This document shows positions 1-9,024 of a stretch of DNA of 47,495 bases, piece after piece (position 1 is the stretch's first letter; each line of letters starts with the position of its first letter). The notes under the pieces were generated by a model. That model was not told the DNA's origin, searched no databases, and was given only the letters and a program-made list of their open reading frames with translations. Position numbers and translations under genes: made by a program. The DNA is from Alphaproteobacteria bacterium (GTDB lineage Bacteria; Pseudomonadota; Alphaproteobacteria; Micropepsales; Micropepsaceae), in contig JAGWJY010000028.1 in the NCBI GenBank assembly GCA_028865545.1, positions 1-47,495 of the forward strand, written 5' to 3'.

Positions 1-201
1 GGCGGCGTTATCGGTACACCGGGCCTCCTGGATCGTGTCAGAGGGACGGTACGCGAGATAGCGGGGGGCTATTTTGGCCACGGCGATCTGTTTGATGGTG
101 TCATCACCGCACCCAGTCTCGGAGAACGCGCTGGCATACTTGGCGCAATAATTTTGGGGGAAAATGCGTGGCTGAACCATAACCTGAAATTTAAATCATA
201 A
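1..201 (+). CDS. ROK family sugar kinase, C-terminal fragment
   Basis: An open frame runs from the first base of the window to a TAA at 199-201, giving 66 residues with no start. The peptide begins GGVIGTPGLLDRV and later has LGERAGILGAIILGE. This is the usual ending of ROK-family sugar kinases: a GG..P.L block, then a final helix with AG-x-LGA. These enzymes phosphorylate hexoses or amino sugars in the cytoplasm with ATP. The nucleotide-binding and zinc-binding parts lie outside the window, so the sugar (glucose, fructose, mannose or N-acetylglucosamine) cannot be told. The hydrolase downstream starts 16 nt after the stop, so the two may be co-transcribed. Confidence 0.72.
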   Translation, partial: GGVIGTPGLLDRVRGTVREIAGGYFGHGDLFDGVITAPSLGERAGILGAIILGENAWLNHNLKFKS

Positions 202-217
202 CTCGAAGGGAGAGAAC

Positions 218-1267
218 GTGCGCAGCACCAGACGGCAAATTCTAAGCGGCGCGGCAATGATGTTGCCGCTTGCAGCTAACCCGGCTCGGGCCGAGACAAC
301 ATGTGAAAGGATATCGTCTAGATCCTTTCCCATTCCAAGCACTGCGAGTCCGGAACTCCAGGCGCATATCGCAACACCAGTTGGCTCCCAGTGGCGCTTG
401 GTGCCTGCTTCAAAAAAGGTCTGGCACGAGATCGTCAATGCCAGCACGGCCATAATCGAGAAAAGAATCGCGGATTGGCCGCAGAAATATCGCGTGACAG
501 TCCGGGAAGACCATATTGGTGGCGTTCGCGTGTACTGGGTCCTGCCCGACGTCGTCCCGCAAAGCAATCGCGAACGCCTTCTCGTGAATTTTCACGGTGG
601 CGCCTACGTCTTTGCGCCTGGTCGTTCCTGCTTGGAAGACGCAATTTTGATGGCGAGTCGGGGCTTTCGCGTCGTTACCGTCGACTACAGGATGGCGCCA
701 GACTTTCCCTATCCCGCCGCAATAGATGACGCTGAGACAGTTTGGCGGCATTTCGTCGGGAAGATTGATCCGCGGCGCCTTGGTGTCTTCGGAACGTCGA
801 CCGGCGGCGGCATGACGCTGGCGCTCGTTCATCGCGCCAAGCGAAAGAATTTAGCCCTCCCGGGCGCAATTTGGGCCGGAACGCCGTGGTCGGATCTGAC
901 CGAAACGGGTGACAGCTACTTCACCAATCAATACGTGGACGATGCACTGGTGTCCTATAAGGGAATTCTGGAGGCGGCCGCTAAAGCCTATGCCGGCGGG
1001 CACGATATGCGTGAGCCGGAGTTGTCGCCGGTCTATGGCGACTTCTCATATTTTCCTCCGACGATATTGACGACGGGTACGCGGGACTTGTTTCTGTCCA
1101 ACACCGTCCGCGTGCACCGCAAGCTGCGGGACGCAGGAATAACGGCTGAGCTCACGGTGATTGAGGCGCTTTCCCACGCCCAATTTGTGGCACTGCCGAA
1201 TTCTCCCGAATCGCATCAAGTCTATGGCGACGCCGTAAATTTCTTTTCGCGGACTTTGGCCGCCTGA
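218..1267 (+). CDS. exported alpha/beta hydrolase (HSL-like esterase)
   Basis: This 349-residue protein starts at a GTG preceded by a purine-rich GAAGGGAGAG ribosome site. The N-terminus carries basic residues with RR at 5-6, a hydrophobic stretch and an ANPARA cleavage-type site near residue 25, so export is likely, perhaps by Tat. The enzyme core fits the hormone-sensitive-lipase/esterase group. HGGA (126-129) forms the oxyanion region, GTSTGG carries nucleophile Ser194, Asp290 sits in GTRDLF, and His320 sits in LSHAQF. The family usually has HGGG; here the last Gly is Ala. Family members hydrolyse short-chain carboxylic esters; the substrate is unknown. It follows the ROK kinase gene by 16 nt and ends just before a strong hairpin. 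Confidence 0.85.
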   Translation: MRSTRRQILSGAAMMLPLAANPARAETTCERISSRSFPIPSTASPELQAHIATPVGSQWRLVPASKKVWHEIVNASTAIIEKRIADWPQKYRVTVREDHIGGVRVYWVLPDVVPQSNRERLLVNFHGGAYVFAPGRSCLEDAILMASRGFRVVTVDYRMAPDFPYPAAIDDAETVWRHFVGKIDPRRLGVFGTSTGGGMTLALVHRAKRKNLALPGAIWAGTPWSDLTETGDSYFTNQYVDDALVSYKGILEAAAKAYAGGHDMREPELSPVYGDFSYFPPTILTTGTRDLFLSNTVRVHRKLRDAGITAELTVIEALSHAQFVALPNSPESHQVYGDAVNFFSRTLAA

Positions 1268-1272
1268 ACTCT

Positions 1273-1309
1273 GCACGCCGCTGACATCCGTGGGACGTCA
1301 GCGGCGTGC
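1273..1309. terminator. strong hairpin after the hydrolase gene
   Basis: Perfect 13-bp arms (GCACGCCGCTGAC and its complement) flank an 11-nt loop, 5 nt after the hydrolase stop. No T-run follows on either strand, so it may be a Rho-assisted terminator or an mRNA 3'-end stabiliser. It lies between the convergent hydrolase and regulator genes and could serve both. Confidence 0.55.
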
Positions 1310-1412
1310 GCGGGTGTGCCCTCTATGGGCTTGTTATTTGCGATGACATGAGCGCCGACGACGTGCGCGGGTCTACGGTTAGGCGAGTCCAGAAGGCATC
1401 ATAGGCCGCCGG

Positions 1413-2861
1413 TCAAGGCGCGTTATAGGCCGACACACCTCTTCGATTCTCATTGACAGTAAGTCTGTAGTTCCGCGACGGCAGAGCTCGTTCGGGGCAA
1501 TCCATGCGCTCGCATATGCGACAACTTACGCCAATAGGCGTGATGATTTGGGGGTCGTCGAGCGTCAATCCGTCCGCGTAGACGATGTCGCGCGCATACG
1601 AAAGGGGGCAGCCCAGCCCAATCGCCAGTCGGGTAACACGTGACCCGTTGGGGTGAGACCGAGTGTGTCTGCCGATAGGGGTGATTGTGCGCGCGACACA
1701 GAAGTAGGAAGTCTCGTCCGGCATCTGGCTGACTTGCACACGAAGCATTCCTGGCGTGGCAAACGCATCGTAGACATTCCACCGTGGGCATGCCGCACCA
1801 AAACGCGCAATGTTGATTCCGGAGCCGCTGTAGCGTTTCGAAATATTGCCGGCGACGTCGACCCGAATGAGATGGAACGGGACGCCCTCGGCGCCTGGTC
1901 TCCGCAACGTGGTCAACCGATGGCAGACTTGTTCAAAGCTCGCGCCGAAGCGGTGTTGCAGGACTTCAAGTTCGTGGCGTGTTCCCCGCGCCGCCTCTTG
2001 GAAGCGCGCGTAAGGCATCATGACCGCGCCCGCGAAGTAGTTCGCAAGCGCAATGCGAGTCAACTGATCAGATTCTTGTGTCGTAAATTTTCCGCGTGCT
2101 GCAAGAGCGTCAATTTCATTGCTCCATCCAAGCAGAGCGATTTGATAGGCCAACTGGAAGACACGACTTGGCAGCGGAAGCATTTCGGAGAGCCGAAGTT
2201 GGCGTTGCAGCGACCGATATTCCCGTAGCGTGTTCTCCATCGCCTCGTTCGGTAACACGGCTACATCGACAGCAAATCGCGCAGCCAGCACTGACGCCAA
2301 ACCATGGAAGAGGTTTCCCAGGGATAGTTTGTGGTCTTCCCATAGCGATTCTGCCGCCAATTCGAGGCTGTGGAAGTAGTTGTTGCTAAGCTGGAGGAAG
2401 TCGGTGACCTCCTCGGAAGGCATGCCAGTGGGTATCTCGATCAGATCGCCGGCGTCAGCGTCCGAATTATCGGTGTACTTGCTTTCCGGTGTCTTCGATG
2501 GTGTTCGCGCTCCTCGTGCCGCTTGGTAGAGCGTGAGCAATGCGCGTCCAATCGCGGGTGATACGCTCACCAGTTCTTTGACGTCGGCGGCTTTGATGCC
2601 ATGGACGTCGAAGAGCGGGTCAGAAAGAGCTTCCATCAAATCCGACAGCAGCCGCGGCTCATCGTCCGAATTGAACAGATCGACGTTGATCGAAAAGCGC
2701 TGCACCAACTTCAGCAGAACTGAGGCCGTGACAGGCCTTTGGTTGTGTTCGAGAAGATTGAGATAGCTGGCGCTGATCTCCAGCTTCTGCGCCATTTGAG
2801 CCTGCGTGAGCTTGTGCTCCTGGCGCAGACGGCGGAGTTTTGTCCCGAGACGCGTTTCCAT
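1413..2861 (-). CDS. ScfR/RamB-type XRE transcriptional regulator
   Basis: This 482-residue protein has an XRE helix-turn-helix at about residues 7-62 (LRRLRQEHKLTQAQMAQ, then ISASYLNLLEHNQRP). The long C-terminal region is typical of short-chain-fatty-acid regulators related to RamB and PrpC-type activators. The middle part corresponds to the ImmA/IrrE-like domain, but I see no HExxH zinc motif. The tail has a cysteine cluster (CRICERMDCPERALP). Known relatives respond to propionyl- or acetyl-CoA status and control glyoxylate or methylcitrate genes. The gene is divergent from aceA-glcB across a 155-bp gap with palindromes, so regulation of the glyoxylate bypass and of itself is the simplest inference. 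No clear ribosome site precedes the ATG. Confidence 0.85.
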   Translation of the reverse strand: METRLGTKLRRLRQEHKLTQAQMAQKLEISASYLNLLEHNQRPVTASVLLKLVQRFSINVDLFNSDDEPRLLSDLMEALSDPLFDVHGIKAADVKELVSVSPAIGRALLTLYQAARGARTPSKTPESKYTDNSDADAGDLIEIPTGMPSEEVTDFLQLSNNYFHSLELAAESLWEDHKLSLGNLFHGLASVLAARFAVDVAVLPNEAMENTLREYRSLQRQLRLSEMLPLPSRVFQLAYQIALLGWSNEIDALAARGKFTTQESDQLTRIALANYFAGAVMMPYARFQEAARGTRHELEVLQHRFGASFEQVCHRLTTLRRPGAEGVPFHLIRVDVAGNISKRYSGSGINIARFGAACPRWNVYDAFATPGMLRVQVSQMPDETSYFCVARTITPIGRHTRSHPNGSRVTRLAIGLGCPLSYARDIVYADGLTLDDPQIITPIGVSCRICERMDCPERALPSRNYRLTVNENRRGVSAYNAP

Positions 2862-2886
2862 TTTTTGGCATCAGCGTGATTTACAG

Positions 2887-2921
2887 TTTGACAAATTTAC
2901 ATTGCAGTGAAGTTTTGTAAA
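2887..2921. promoter_or_regulatory. paired TTTG-CAAA-type sites in the regulator/aceA gap
   Basis: TTTGACAAA (2887-2895) is a perfect 9-mer dyad. TTTGTAAA (2914-2921) differs from the palindrome TTTGCAAA by one base. A further TTTGCA lies at 2961-2966. RamB-type regulators are known to bind AT-rich sites with a TTTGC core. The pair lies just upstream of the regulator start and may mediate autoregulation. This is inferred from sequence pattern and position. Confidence 0.45.
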
Positions 2922-2940
2922 TACCAATTTTATTTCGCAT

Positions 2941-2959
2941 ATTCAATATGTTATTGAAT
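2941..2959. promoter_or_regulatory. perfect 19-bp palindrome upstream of aceA
   Basis: ATTCAATA-TGT-TATTGAAT has perfect 8-bp arms around a 3-nt centre and ends 57 nt before the aceA ATG. It is AT-rich and in promoter position, so it is a good operator candidate for the divergent regulator or for another factor. It is too AT-rich and has no T-run placement to act as a terminator. Confidence 0.5.
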
Positions 2960-3016
2960 GTTTGCAGGTTTTTCTAACTATTACTCGCTGCAGTCTGAAT
3001 TACACGGAGCCAGCGA

Positions 3017-4288
3017 ATGCAAGCAGCAGCATCTATACCTGATCGTTTTGAGGGGATTCGGCGGGACTATACATCCGCCGATGTCCGCCGGCTTAAAGGG
3101 ACCGTGAGTATCTCTCATACGCTCGCGGAAAACGGCGCCGCTCGGTTGTGGGCTCTTCTTCATTCGAAGTCGTTCGTCCGAACTCTGGGGGCAACCACGG
3201 GGAACCAGGCGATGCAGATGGTCAAGGCAGGGCTAGACGCGATCTACGTGTCCGGCTGGCAGGTGGCCGCCGACGCCAATAACGCCGGAGAAATGTATCC
3301 CGACCAGAGCCTCTATCCGAGCTCAAGCGTCCCGGAGGTCGTTCGTCGCATCAACCGTGCATTCCAACGCGCCGATCAGATTGACCACCTTGAGGACCGC
3401 CAAAACTCCAACTGGTTCGCCCCGATCATTGCCGACGCCGAAGCCGGCTTTGGCGGCCCGCTCAACGCGTTCGAGTTGATGAAGGCGATGATCGAAGCCG
3501 GCGCGGCGGCCGTGCACTACGAAGACCAACTAGCCTCGGAAAAGAAGTGCGGGCACTTGGGTGGCAAAGTGCTGGTGCCGACGAGGGCTTTTGTCCGGAC
3601 GCTCAACGCCGCCCGGCTGGCCGCCGACGTTATGGGCGTTGATACGCTGTTGATCGCCCGGACGGACGCTCATTCTGCGCAGTTGATCACCAGCGATGCG
3701 GATCCGTCGGATCAAGTCTTCTTGAGCGGGGAGCGGACGCCCGAGGGGTTTTTCCGGCTGCGAGCCGGCACCGGTGTCGCGCATGCGATCGCACGGGGAA
3801 TAGCCTTTGCTCCTTACGCCGATCTGCTTTGGTGGGAGACCTCCGAGCCCGACCTTGGAGAAGCCCGGGAGTTTGCTCAAGAAATACACCGGCGTTTCCC
3901 CAACAAGTTGCTCGCTTACAATTGTTCGCCGTCATTCAATTGGCGTGCAAAGCTCGGCACTCTGGAATTGAGCTCGTTCCAGGAAACGCTCGCCGAAATG
4001 GGATACAAGTTCCAGTTCGTGACTTTGGCGGGATTCCACAGCCTCAATTTTGCGACATTCCAGCTGGCGCACGACTACAACCGTCGCGGCATGGCGGCCT
4101 ATTCGGAGCTGCAGCAGAGAGAATTTGCGGCAGAGCCCCTGGGCTATACCGCAACGCGTCACCAGCGCGAAGTCGGTACCGGCTACTTTGACGCCGTTGC
4201 CATGGCCATCTCTCAAGGAAGCACCAGCACGACGGCGATGGCGCACTCGACGGAAACCGCGCAATTCGCCGGCACGGCCGCGACATAG
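3017..4288 (+). CDS. aceA: isocitrate lyase
   Basis: Isocitrate lyase cleaves isocitrate to succinate and glyoxylate in the cytoplasm, the first step of the glyoxylate bypass. The 423-residue protein has the active-site signature KKCGHLGGK with catalytic Cys178. It also has the conserved TTGNQAMQM and [10 protein letters not shown] blocks near residues 60-90, and the metal-binding [10 protein letters not shown] near 138-147. The length matches bacterial enzymes. The ATG has a GGAG 7 nt upstream. The last 25 residues are a Thr/Ala-rich tail of no obvious role. Malate synthase follows after 40 nt in the same direction, and an ScfR/RamB-type regulator is divergent. The pathway allows growth on acetyl-CoA-yielding compounds, which fits the thiolase and CoA-transferase genes further along. 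Confidence 0.97.
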   Translation: MQAAASIPDRFEGIRRDYTSADVRRLKGTVSISHTLAENGAARLWALLHSKSFVRTLGATTGNQAMQMVKAGLDAIYVSGWQVAADANNAGEMYPDQSLYPSSSVPEVVRRINRAFQRADQIDHLEDRQNSNWFAPIIADAEAGFGGPLNAFELMKAMIEAGAAAVHYEDQLASEKKCGHLGGKVLVPTRAFVRTLNAARLAADVMGVDTLLIARTDAHSAQLITSDADPSDQVFLSGERTPEGFFRLRAGTGVAHAIARGIAFAPYADLLWWETSEPDLGEAREFAQEIHRRFPNKLLAYNCSPSFNWRAKLGTLELSSFQETLAEMGYKFQFVTLAGFHSLNFATFQLAHDYNRRGMAAYSELQQREFAAEPLGYTATRHQREVGTGYFDAVAMAISQGSTSTTAMAHSTETAQFAGTAAT

Positions 4289-4328
4289 CTTGTGTTTTCT
4301 ATTCCAGCACACCGAAAGGAAATCGAAG

Positions 4329-6542
4329 ATGACCATGCGACGGGTGCGTCGACGCCGGCTCAAGGTGGCCACCGTGCTGTTCGACTTCATCAACGATGAA
4401 GTGCTGCCAGGAATCAATCTTTCCGAAAGCGCCTTCTGGACGGAATTTGACGCAATCTTGCACCGGCTGGCGCCGGAGAACCGGGCATTGTTAGCGCGCC
4501 GAACGCAGTTGCAGGCCCAGATCGATGCTTGGCATCACGATCGCAGGCATCAGCCGCTCAACATCGCTGCCTATAAGGCATTCCTTGGAGAGATCGGCTA
4601 TCTCGAACGGGAAGGTGGTGAGTTTTCCGTCGACACCGATCAACTTGATCCGGAAATGTCGACCATTGCCGGCCCACAATTGGTCGTTCCGGTGATGAAC
4701 GCCCGTTTTGCGCTGAATGCGGCCAACGCGCGTTGGGGCAGCCTCTACGACGCCATCTACGGCAGCGATGTCTTGCCGGGCGCGGTTCCGAGAGGCGGTT
4801 ATGATCCGGCGCGCGGAGCAGCCGTCATCGCATTCGTGCGCGCGTTTTTGGACAAGTCGATACCGCTGACCGTCGGATCTTACAACGACGCAAGAGCCTT
4901 TGAAATCAAGGATGGCCAGCTTCGGGTTACTTTGGCTGACGGCTCCCGCACCACCTTGTCAGACACGCGGAAATTCGCCGGTTACCTCGGAGCTGCCACA
5001 TCGCCGGCATCAATCTTGTTCGTCAATCACGGATTACACATCGAAATCTGTGTCAATCGCGAGCATCCGATTGGCCGCAATGACGCCGCTGGCGTGTGCG
5101 ACGTCATTCTCGAGTCGGCCGTCACCACAATCATGGATCTTGAAGATTCGATCGCCGCAGTCGACGCGGAAGACAAGACCGCCGCCTATCGCAACTGGTT
5201 GGGTCTCATGAAAGGCACGCTTTCTGCCCAGTTTGAAAAGGGCGGGCGGAGGATGACGCGTCATCTCGACAAGGACAGGCATTATCTCGGACCCGCGGGA
5301 GTGCCGTTTCTCTTGCCCGGGCGTTCGCTGATGCTGGTGCGCAATGTTGGCCACATGCCGACCACCGACTCGATCCTGCTCGATGGCGATATTCCCGCCC
5401 CGGAGGGGATCGTCGATGCGATGATTACGAGTGTCATTGCGCTCCACAACCTTAGCCATCGGCGCGATAACTCCCGGCGGCCGAATTCCGCGATGGAGTC
5501 GATCTATATCGTTAAGCCGAAGATGCACGGATCCGAAGAAGTCGCTTTTGCAGACAGTTTGTTTGACCGTGTGGAGGACGCGCTGCAGCTCAAGCGCCAC
5601 ACGATCAAGATCGGCATCATGGACGAGGAGCGGCGGACCTCTCTCAATCTCAAGGAGTGCATCCGAGCCGCACGGCATCGAATTGCGTTCATCAATACCG
5701 GGTTCTTGGATCGGACAGGGGACGAAATCCATACGTCGATGGAGGCCGGTCCGATGATCCGCAAGAACGACATGAAGAACACGCGCTGGATCAAGGCCTA
5801 CGAGGACCGTAGCGTCAGGATCGGTTTGCGCTGTGGCCTAGGTGGGCGCGCGCAGATCGGCAAAGGGATGTGGGCCATGCCGGACCGGATGGCAGACATG
5901 TTAGCCCAGAAGATCGCCCATCCGCAGGCGGGCGCCAGCACGGCATGGGTTCCGTCGCCGACGGCAGCAACGCTCCACGCCATGCACTACCATGAGGTCG
6001 ATGTTGGCGCGCAGCAGGCTGCACTCAAGAATGCGCCATGCGATATGCAGGACGATCTCTTGTCGCTTCCCTTGATCGACCGCAATATTCTGCTGGAGAG
6101 CGACATTCGGCAGGAACTCGAGAACAACATACAAGGAATCCTCGGCTACGTGGTGCGCTGGATCGACCAGGGGATCGGATGCTCGAAGGTCCCGGACATC
6201 AACGGCGTCGCGCTTATGGAGGATCGGGCCACGCTGCGCATTTCCAGTCAGCACATCGCAAACTGGTTGCGGCACAACATCTGCACGCAAGAGCAGGTGC
6301 TGGCGACGGCGAAGAAAATGGCGAAGGTCGTCGACGGCCAGAATGCCGACGACAAGAACTACCACCCTATGTCCGTTGACTTTGACGGCAGCATCGCGTT
6401 CCGGGCAGCTTGTTCTCTGATCTTTGACGGGTGTACGCAACCGAGCGGATATACGGAATTGATACTGCATCGGTTCCGCGCCATGGCAAAAATCGCGCGC
6501 AAACAACCGGCGCCTGGAGGAGGAGCGGCTCGGACGGTGTGA
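4329..6542 (+). CDS. glcB: malate synthase G
   Basis: This enzyme condenses glyoxylate with acetyl-CoA to malate and completes the glyoxylate bypass. The frame is open from 4050, but that part overlaps aceA. The ATG at 4329 follows a GAAAGGAAATC ribosome site and gives 737 residues, close to the usual 720-725 of the G isoform. Recognisable blocks are [23 protein letters not shown]-type sequence near 120-145, [16 protein letters not shown] near 270-285, and [18 protein letters not shown] near 500-520. The large single-chain form is often linked to glycolate use. Here its place 40 nt behind aceA argues for a role in the acetyl-CoA bypass, presumably under the divergent regulator. Confidence 0.96.
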   Translation: MTMRRVRRRRLKVATVLFDFINDEVLPGINLSESAFWTEFDAILHRLAPENRALLARRTQLQAQIDAWHHDRRHQPLNIAAYKAFLGEIGYLEREGGEFSVDTDQLDPEMSTIAGPQLVVPVMNARFALNAANARWGSLYDAIYGSDVLPGAVPRGGYDPARGAAVIAFVRAFLDKSIPLTVGSYNDARAFEIKDGQLRVTLADGSRTTLSDTRKFAGYLGAATSPASILFVNHGLHIEICVNREHPIGRNDAAGVCDVILESAVTTIMDLEDSIAAVDAEDKTAAYRNWLGLMKGTLSAQFEKGGRRMTRHLDKDRHYLGPAGVPFLLPGRSLMLVRNVGHMPTTDSILLDGDIPAPEGIVDAMITSVIALHNLSHRRDNSRRPNSAMESIYIVKPKMHGSEEVAFADSLFDRVEDALQLKRHTIKIGIMDEERRTSLNLKECIRAARHRIAFINTGFLDRTGDEIHTSMEAGPMIRKNDMKNTRWIKAYEDRSVRIGLRCGLGGRAQIGKGMWAMPDRMADMLAQKIAHPQAGASTAWVPSPTAATLHAMHYHEVDVGAQQAALKNAPCDMQDDLLSLPLIDRNILLESDIRQELENNIQGILGYVVRWIDQGIGCSKVPDINGVALMEDRATLRISSQHIANWLRHNICTQEQVLATAKKMAKVVDGQNADDKNYHPMSVDFDGSIAFRAACSLIFDGCTQPSGYTELILHRFRAMAKIARKQPAPGGGAARTV

Positions 6543-6820
6543 CGTCCCGGTTGCCCACAAGTGTTGCGGCACCACAGGGCGTGTGACTTTGAAGCTGTAG
6601 CGGACGGCCCGACTGCTGCGCGCGATACGTTATGACAAAGCTCTCATCACGTTCTTTGTACAGGAACGCCTGGTTGCGGGTAAATTAACAGCGGCAAGAT
6701 CAGTAGGCTTGATAACTTGCCATTCCTATTGCGCACGACCGGAAATACGTTGCCCGCACAACGGGGGTGAGCCAATTGGCGTATGACCAAATAACGGCCG
6801 CTATGTCGCGGAGTACGGCT

Positions 6821-7369
6821 CTAGACAAATCGAGAAACATAACTTGCAAACGCTAGCAGATAATCGACCAGATCGTCGCGCGAACCCAAGGGTAAAATAA
6901 GTGCTTCGACGTGTGTGTACTTCAATTCCTGAGACGCAGGGCCAAGATATGTGCGCATTGCCAGCGGCTTTCGGCTTTCAACTACACTGCGATAAAATTT
7001 GAAGTTCCTCTCGGCAAACAGCGGTGCTTCGCCCGCGATATCGCCGAGCCGGCGCTTATGCACCGGAACGCGAAGGGCCCGGGCTATGGCGTCGCCGACT
7101 ACTCGAAGCTCAAAATCTGCGCCACCCTCGATGACTTTGATCAACATCATATGACTCAAGGCGTTTCCAACGTCTCGTACGTTGACAAGGTCGCGTGCCG
7201 GAAAGCACTTCGTACCGCGGAGCGATAACCAGTAGCTGGCGCCGAAGCGGACGACAGGATTCTCCAATTGCTCCAGCGTTATGAATTCGGTCTTGGCCGG
7301 ATCGAGGCGCAATTGCGCTTGCGGAGGTGTAGATATCGACGGCCCCTCTGATTTGCGCATCAATTTCAC
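6821..7369 (-). CDS. PAS_5-type PAS domain protein
   Basis: The 182-residue protein has the layout of the alphaproteobacterial PAS_5 family. Near residues 35-45 is a GASYWLSLRG block (fold W..L.G..CFPARDLV), then a PAS-like core with GADFELRVVGDAIARAL and FYRSVVESRKPL, and a short C-terminus (LLPLGS..D.VDYLLAF). Members are small sensory or regulatory proteins of unknown ligand. Two start codons are possible, GTG at 7369 and ATG at 7360. The first lies in a 13-bp tandem duplication. The gene stands alone between glcB and the esterase operon. The 278 nt between its end and glcB show no gene or clear hairpin. Confidence 0.72.
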   Translation of the reverse strand: MKLMRKSEGPSISTPPQAQLRLDPAKTEFITLEQLENPVVRFGASYWLSLRGTKCFPARDLVNVRDVGNALSHMMLIKVIEGGADFELRVVGDAIARALRVPVHKRRLGDIAGEAPLFAERNFKFYRSVVESRKPLAMRTYLGPASQELKYTHVEALILPLGSRDDLVDYLLAFASYVSRFV

Positions 7370-7387
7370 CCAAGAATTTCACCCAAG
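7362..7387. repeat. 13-bp perfect tandem duplication at the PAS gene start
   Basis: AATTTCACCCAAG occurs twice in a row, at 7362-7374 and 7375-7387. On the minus strand this doubles CTTGGGTGAAATT, which contains the GTG start and the bases just before it. It looks like a recent slippage or duplication event and could alter translation initiation. Confidence 0.85.
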
Positions 7388-7464
7388 TGTCCTCGCACGA
7401 TGGCTTTTCTTATCAACTAGCCAAGGGACGGGTTCGTTGCTTCGTGCAACGGTCAGCATAGCAG

Positions 7465-7490
7465 ATATTCACCCACTCGATAGTGAGTAT
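7465..7490 (+). promoter_or_regulatory. shared 26-bp operator, copy 1 (MFS-esterase operon)
   Basis: Half-sites ATATTCACCCA and ATAGTGAGTAT are separated by CTCG. The same dyad with the same 4-bp spacer precedes both TonB receptor genes. Read in the direction of transcription, GATAGT at positions 15-20 lines up with TATAAT and CATAAT of the other copies. The element may therefore cover the -10 box, with the RNA starting near its downstream end. The distance to the GTG at 7570 is 79 nt, as in the other copies. No good -35 box is seen, which suggests an activator or a repressed weak promoter. Confidence 0.7.
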
Positions 7491-7528
7491 TGACACGGCA
7501 GGTGGGGCTGCTGCATGTTGAACCGGAA

Positions 7529-7549
7529 AAATCGACAAAAGATCGATTT
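7529..7549 (+). promoter_or_regulatory. small hairpin in the leader of the MFS operon
   Basis: AAATCGA and TCGATTT (7-bp perfect arms) enclose a 7-nt loop, 7 nt before the AGGGAGG ribosome site at 7557-7563. It could modulate translation of the leader ORF. The stem is AT-rich and probably weak. Confidence 0.35.
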
Positions 7550-7569
7550 CAATAACAGGGAGGCGTCTT

Positions 7570-7677
7570 GTGCCCAGCGATGCCACCGCGCGAGCGGCCG
7601 CACAGCATACAGCTATTGAGTGTATACGGACCTTCGGGTCGCCATCAGCCGGTCAACGCCTCCGTGATGGCGTCTGA
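7570..7677 (+). CDS. 35-codon leader ORF before the MFS permease
   Basis: A GTG at 7570 has a near-perfect AGGGAGG ribosome site 6 nt upstream (7557-7563). It opens a 35-codon frame ending in TGA at 7675-7677. The frame is the same as that of the permease and is parted from it only by the TGA and one GCG codon. The permease ATG itself has no good ribosome site. The GTG lies 79 nt from the operator, matching the TonB genes. The peptide (starts MPSDATARAAAQ) resembles nothing I know. It may be a coupling or attenuation leader, or a former N-terminal extension cut by a stop mutation. Confidence 0.45.
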   Translation: MPSDATARAAAQHTAIECIRTFGSPSAGQRLRDGV

Positions 7678-7680
7678 GCG

Positions 7681-9024
7681 ATGGCAACGCACGATTCTCC
7701 AGCGCCGATCAGCCAGCACAAGCAGGTTGACCATTCGCAGATAGCACATTCTGCTACTCCCAGTTCTCGTGCCGGGATTGTCCTTGGCGTTCTATGCCTT
7801 GTGTATGTCCTGAACTTTCTGTGCCGGCAGCTGCCAGCCATCCTTGGCAAGCAGATCGAAGACAGTCTGCACCTTACCGATGGCCAGTTTGGGATGATTA
7901 CCGGCCTCTACTTCGCAATGTTTTACACCTTCATATCCATTCCAATCGGCTATCTCGCCGACAGGACGAGCAGGTCCAAGGTGCTGGCGCTCGCCTGCGC
8001 AATCTGGAGCGGGGCGACGATGGCCTGCGGCATGGCGGTCGGCTATGTGCAGTTTGCTATCAGCTTCGTGGTGGTCGGCTTCGGCGAAGCTGGCGGCGTT
8101 CCGCCTTCCTACGCGATTATCTCTGACTACTTCCCTCCCTCCCGCCGCGGATCAGCACTCGGGATATTCAACCTCGGGCCGCCTATCGGCGCAGCGCTTG
8201 GCGTCGCCTTTGGTGCATCCATCGCCGCCTCCTACGGTTGGCGCGCCGCATTCATTTCCCTTGGTGCTGTCGGTATTTTTGCGGTGCTGGGGATTCTCTT
8301 TATCGTACGCGAACCGCCTAAGGGTGGTCTGGATTCCCCGGCCGCGATGGCCACGGGCAAAGCGGGCTTTGGGGCGACCTTGGCGAACTTCTGTACGAAG
8401 CCTTCGCTTCTGCTTGCCGCGTTTGCGAGCGGCGCCAATCAGTTCGTCACCTACGGTATGGGCTATTTCGTCGTTATCTTCCTCTTGCGTGAAAAAGGGA
8501 TGACGCTCAAAGAAGTCGCTGTCTATTACGCGTTGGTCCTTGCCGTCGCGATGAGCGGCAGCATGTTTGTTTCCGGACGCTTGCTCGATTGGTTCACCAA
8601 GCGCTCGAAACAGGCCTATGCCCTGCTTCCCGCTATATCGCTTGTTTTCGCCATTCCGTTCTACATCGGGTTTGTATGGGCGCCAGTCTGGAGCACCGCC
8701 TTACTCTTCCTCTCCGGAACGATGTTCCTGAACTACTTCTATCTCACATCGTCCGTAACGCTTGTTCAGCAGGAAGTGCGGCCTGATCAGCGCGTCATGT
8801 CGGGCGCGTTACTGCTGCTGGTGATGAATTTCATCGGCCTCGGCCTCGGCCCCACTTACGTCGGCGCGGCCAGCGACTTCTTCCACGCGAGCTTTCCCCA
8901 TCACGCGCTGCAGATGGCGCTTTACACGCTGGTGCCGTTCTACGTCATAGCCATTGTGCTCTTCCTATGCTTGGCGCGCGTCCTGCGGAGGGAGAGTCGT
9001 ACAGCTGGAGAAAAGGTCCAATGA
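7681..9024 (+). CDS. spinster-like MFS transporter
   Basis: The 447-residue inner-membrane protein has about 12 hydrophobic segments, beginning near residue 31 after a soluble N-terminus. The major-facilitator loop 2-3 signature appears as GYLADRTSRSKV near residue 98. ADR.SR and the block SYAIISDYFPPSRRGSALGIFNLG place it with spinster-like MFS proteins common in sphingomonads and related bacteria. It probably moves the hydrolysis product or the small ester across the inner membrane. It is the first full gene of an operon: its stop overlaps the start of the next gene (ATGA), and esterase and lactonase genes follow. Translation may depend on coupling to the leader ORF, which ends 3 nt upstream. 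Confidence 0.88.
   Translation: MATHDSPAPISQHKQVDHSQIAHSATPSSRAGIVLGVLCLVYVLNFLCRQLPAILGKQIEDSLHLTDGQFGMITGLYFAMFYTFISIPIGYLADRTSRSKVLALACAIWSGATMACGMAVGYVQFAISFVVVGFGEAGGVPPSYAIISDYFPPSRRGSALGIFNLGPPIGAALGVAFGASIAASYGWRAAFISLGAVGIFAVLGILFIVREPPKGGLDSPAAMATGKAGFGATLANFCTKPSLLLAAFASGANQFVTYGMGYFVVIFLLREKGMTLKEVAVYYALVLAVAMSGSMFVSGRLLDWFTKRSKQAYALLPAISLVFAIPFYIGFVWAPVWSTALLFLSGTMFLNYFYLTSSVTLVQQEVRPDQRVMSGALLLLVMNFIGLGLGPTYVGAASDFFHASFPHHALQMALYTLVPFYVIAIVLFLCLARVLRRESRTAGEKVQ

Noticed and set aside
4050-4328. N-terminal extension of malate synthase in an open frame
   Set aside because: It overlaps aceA, has no ribosome site, and the enzyme reaches family length from 4329.
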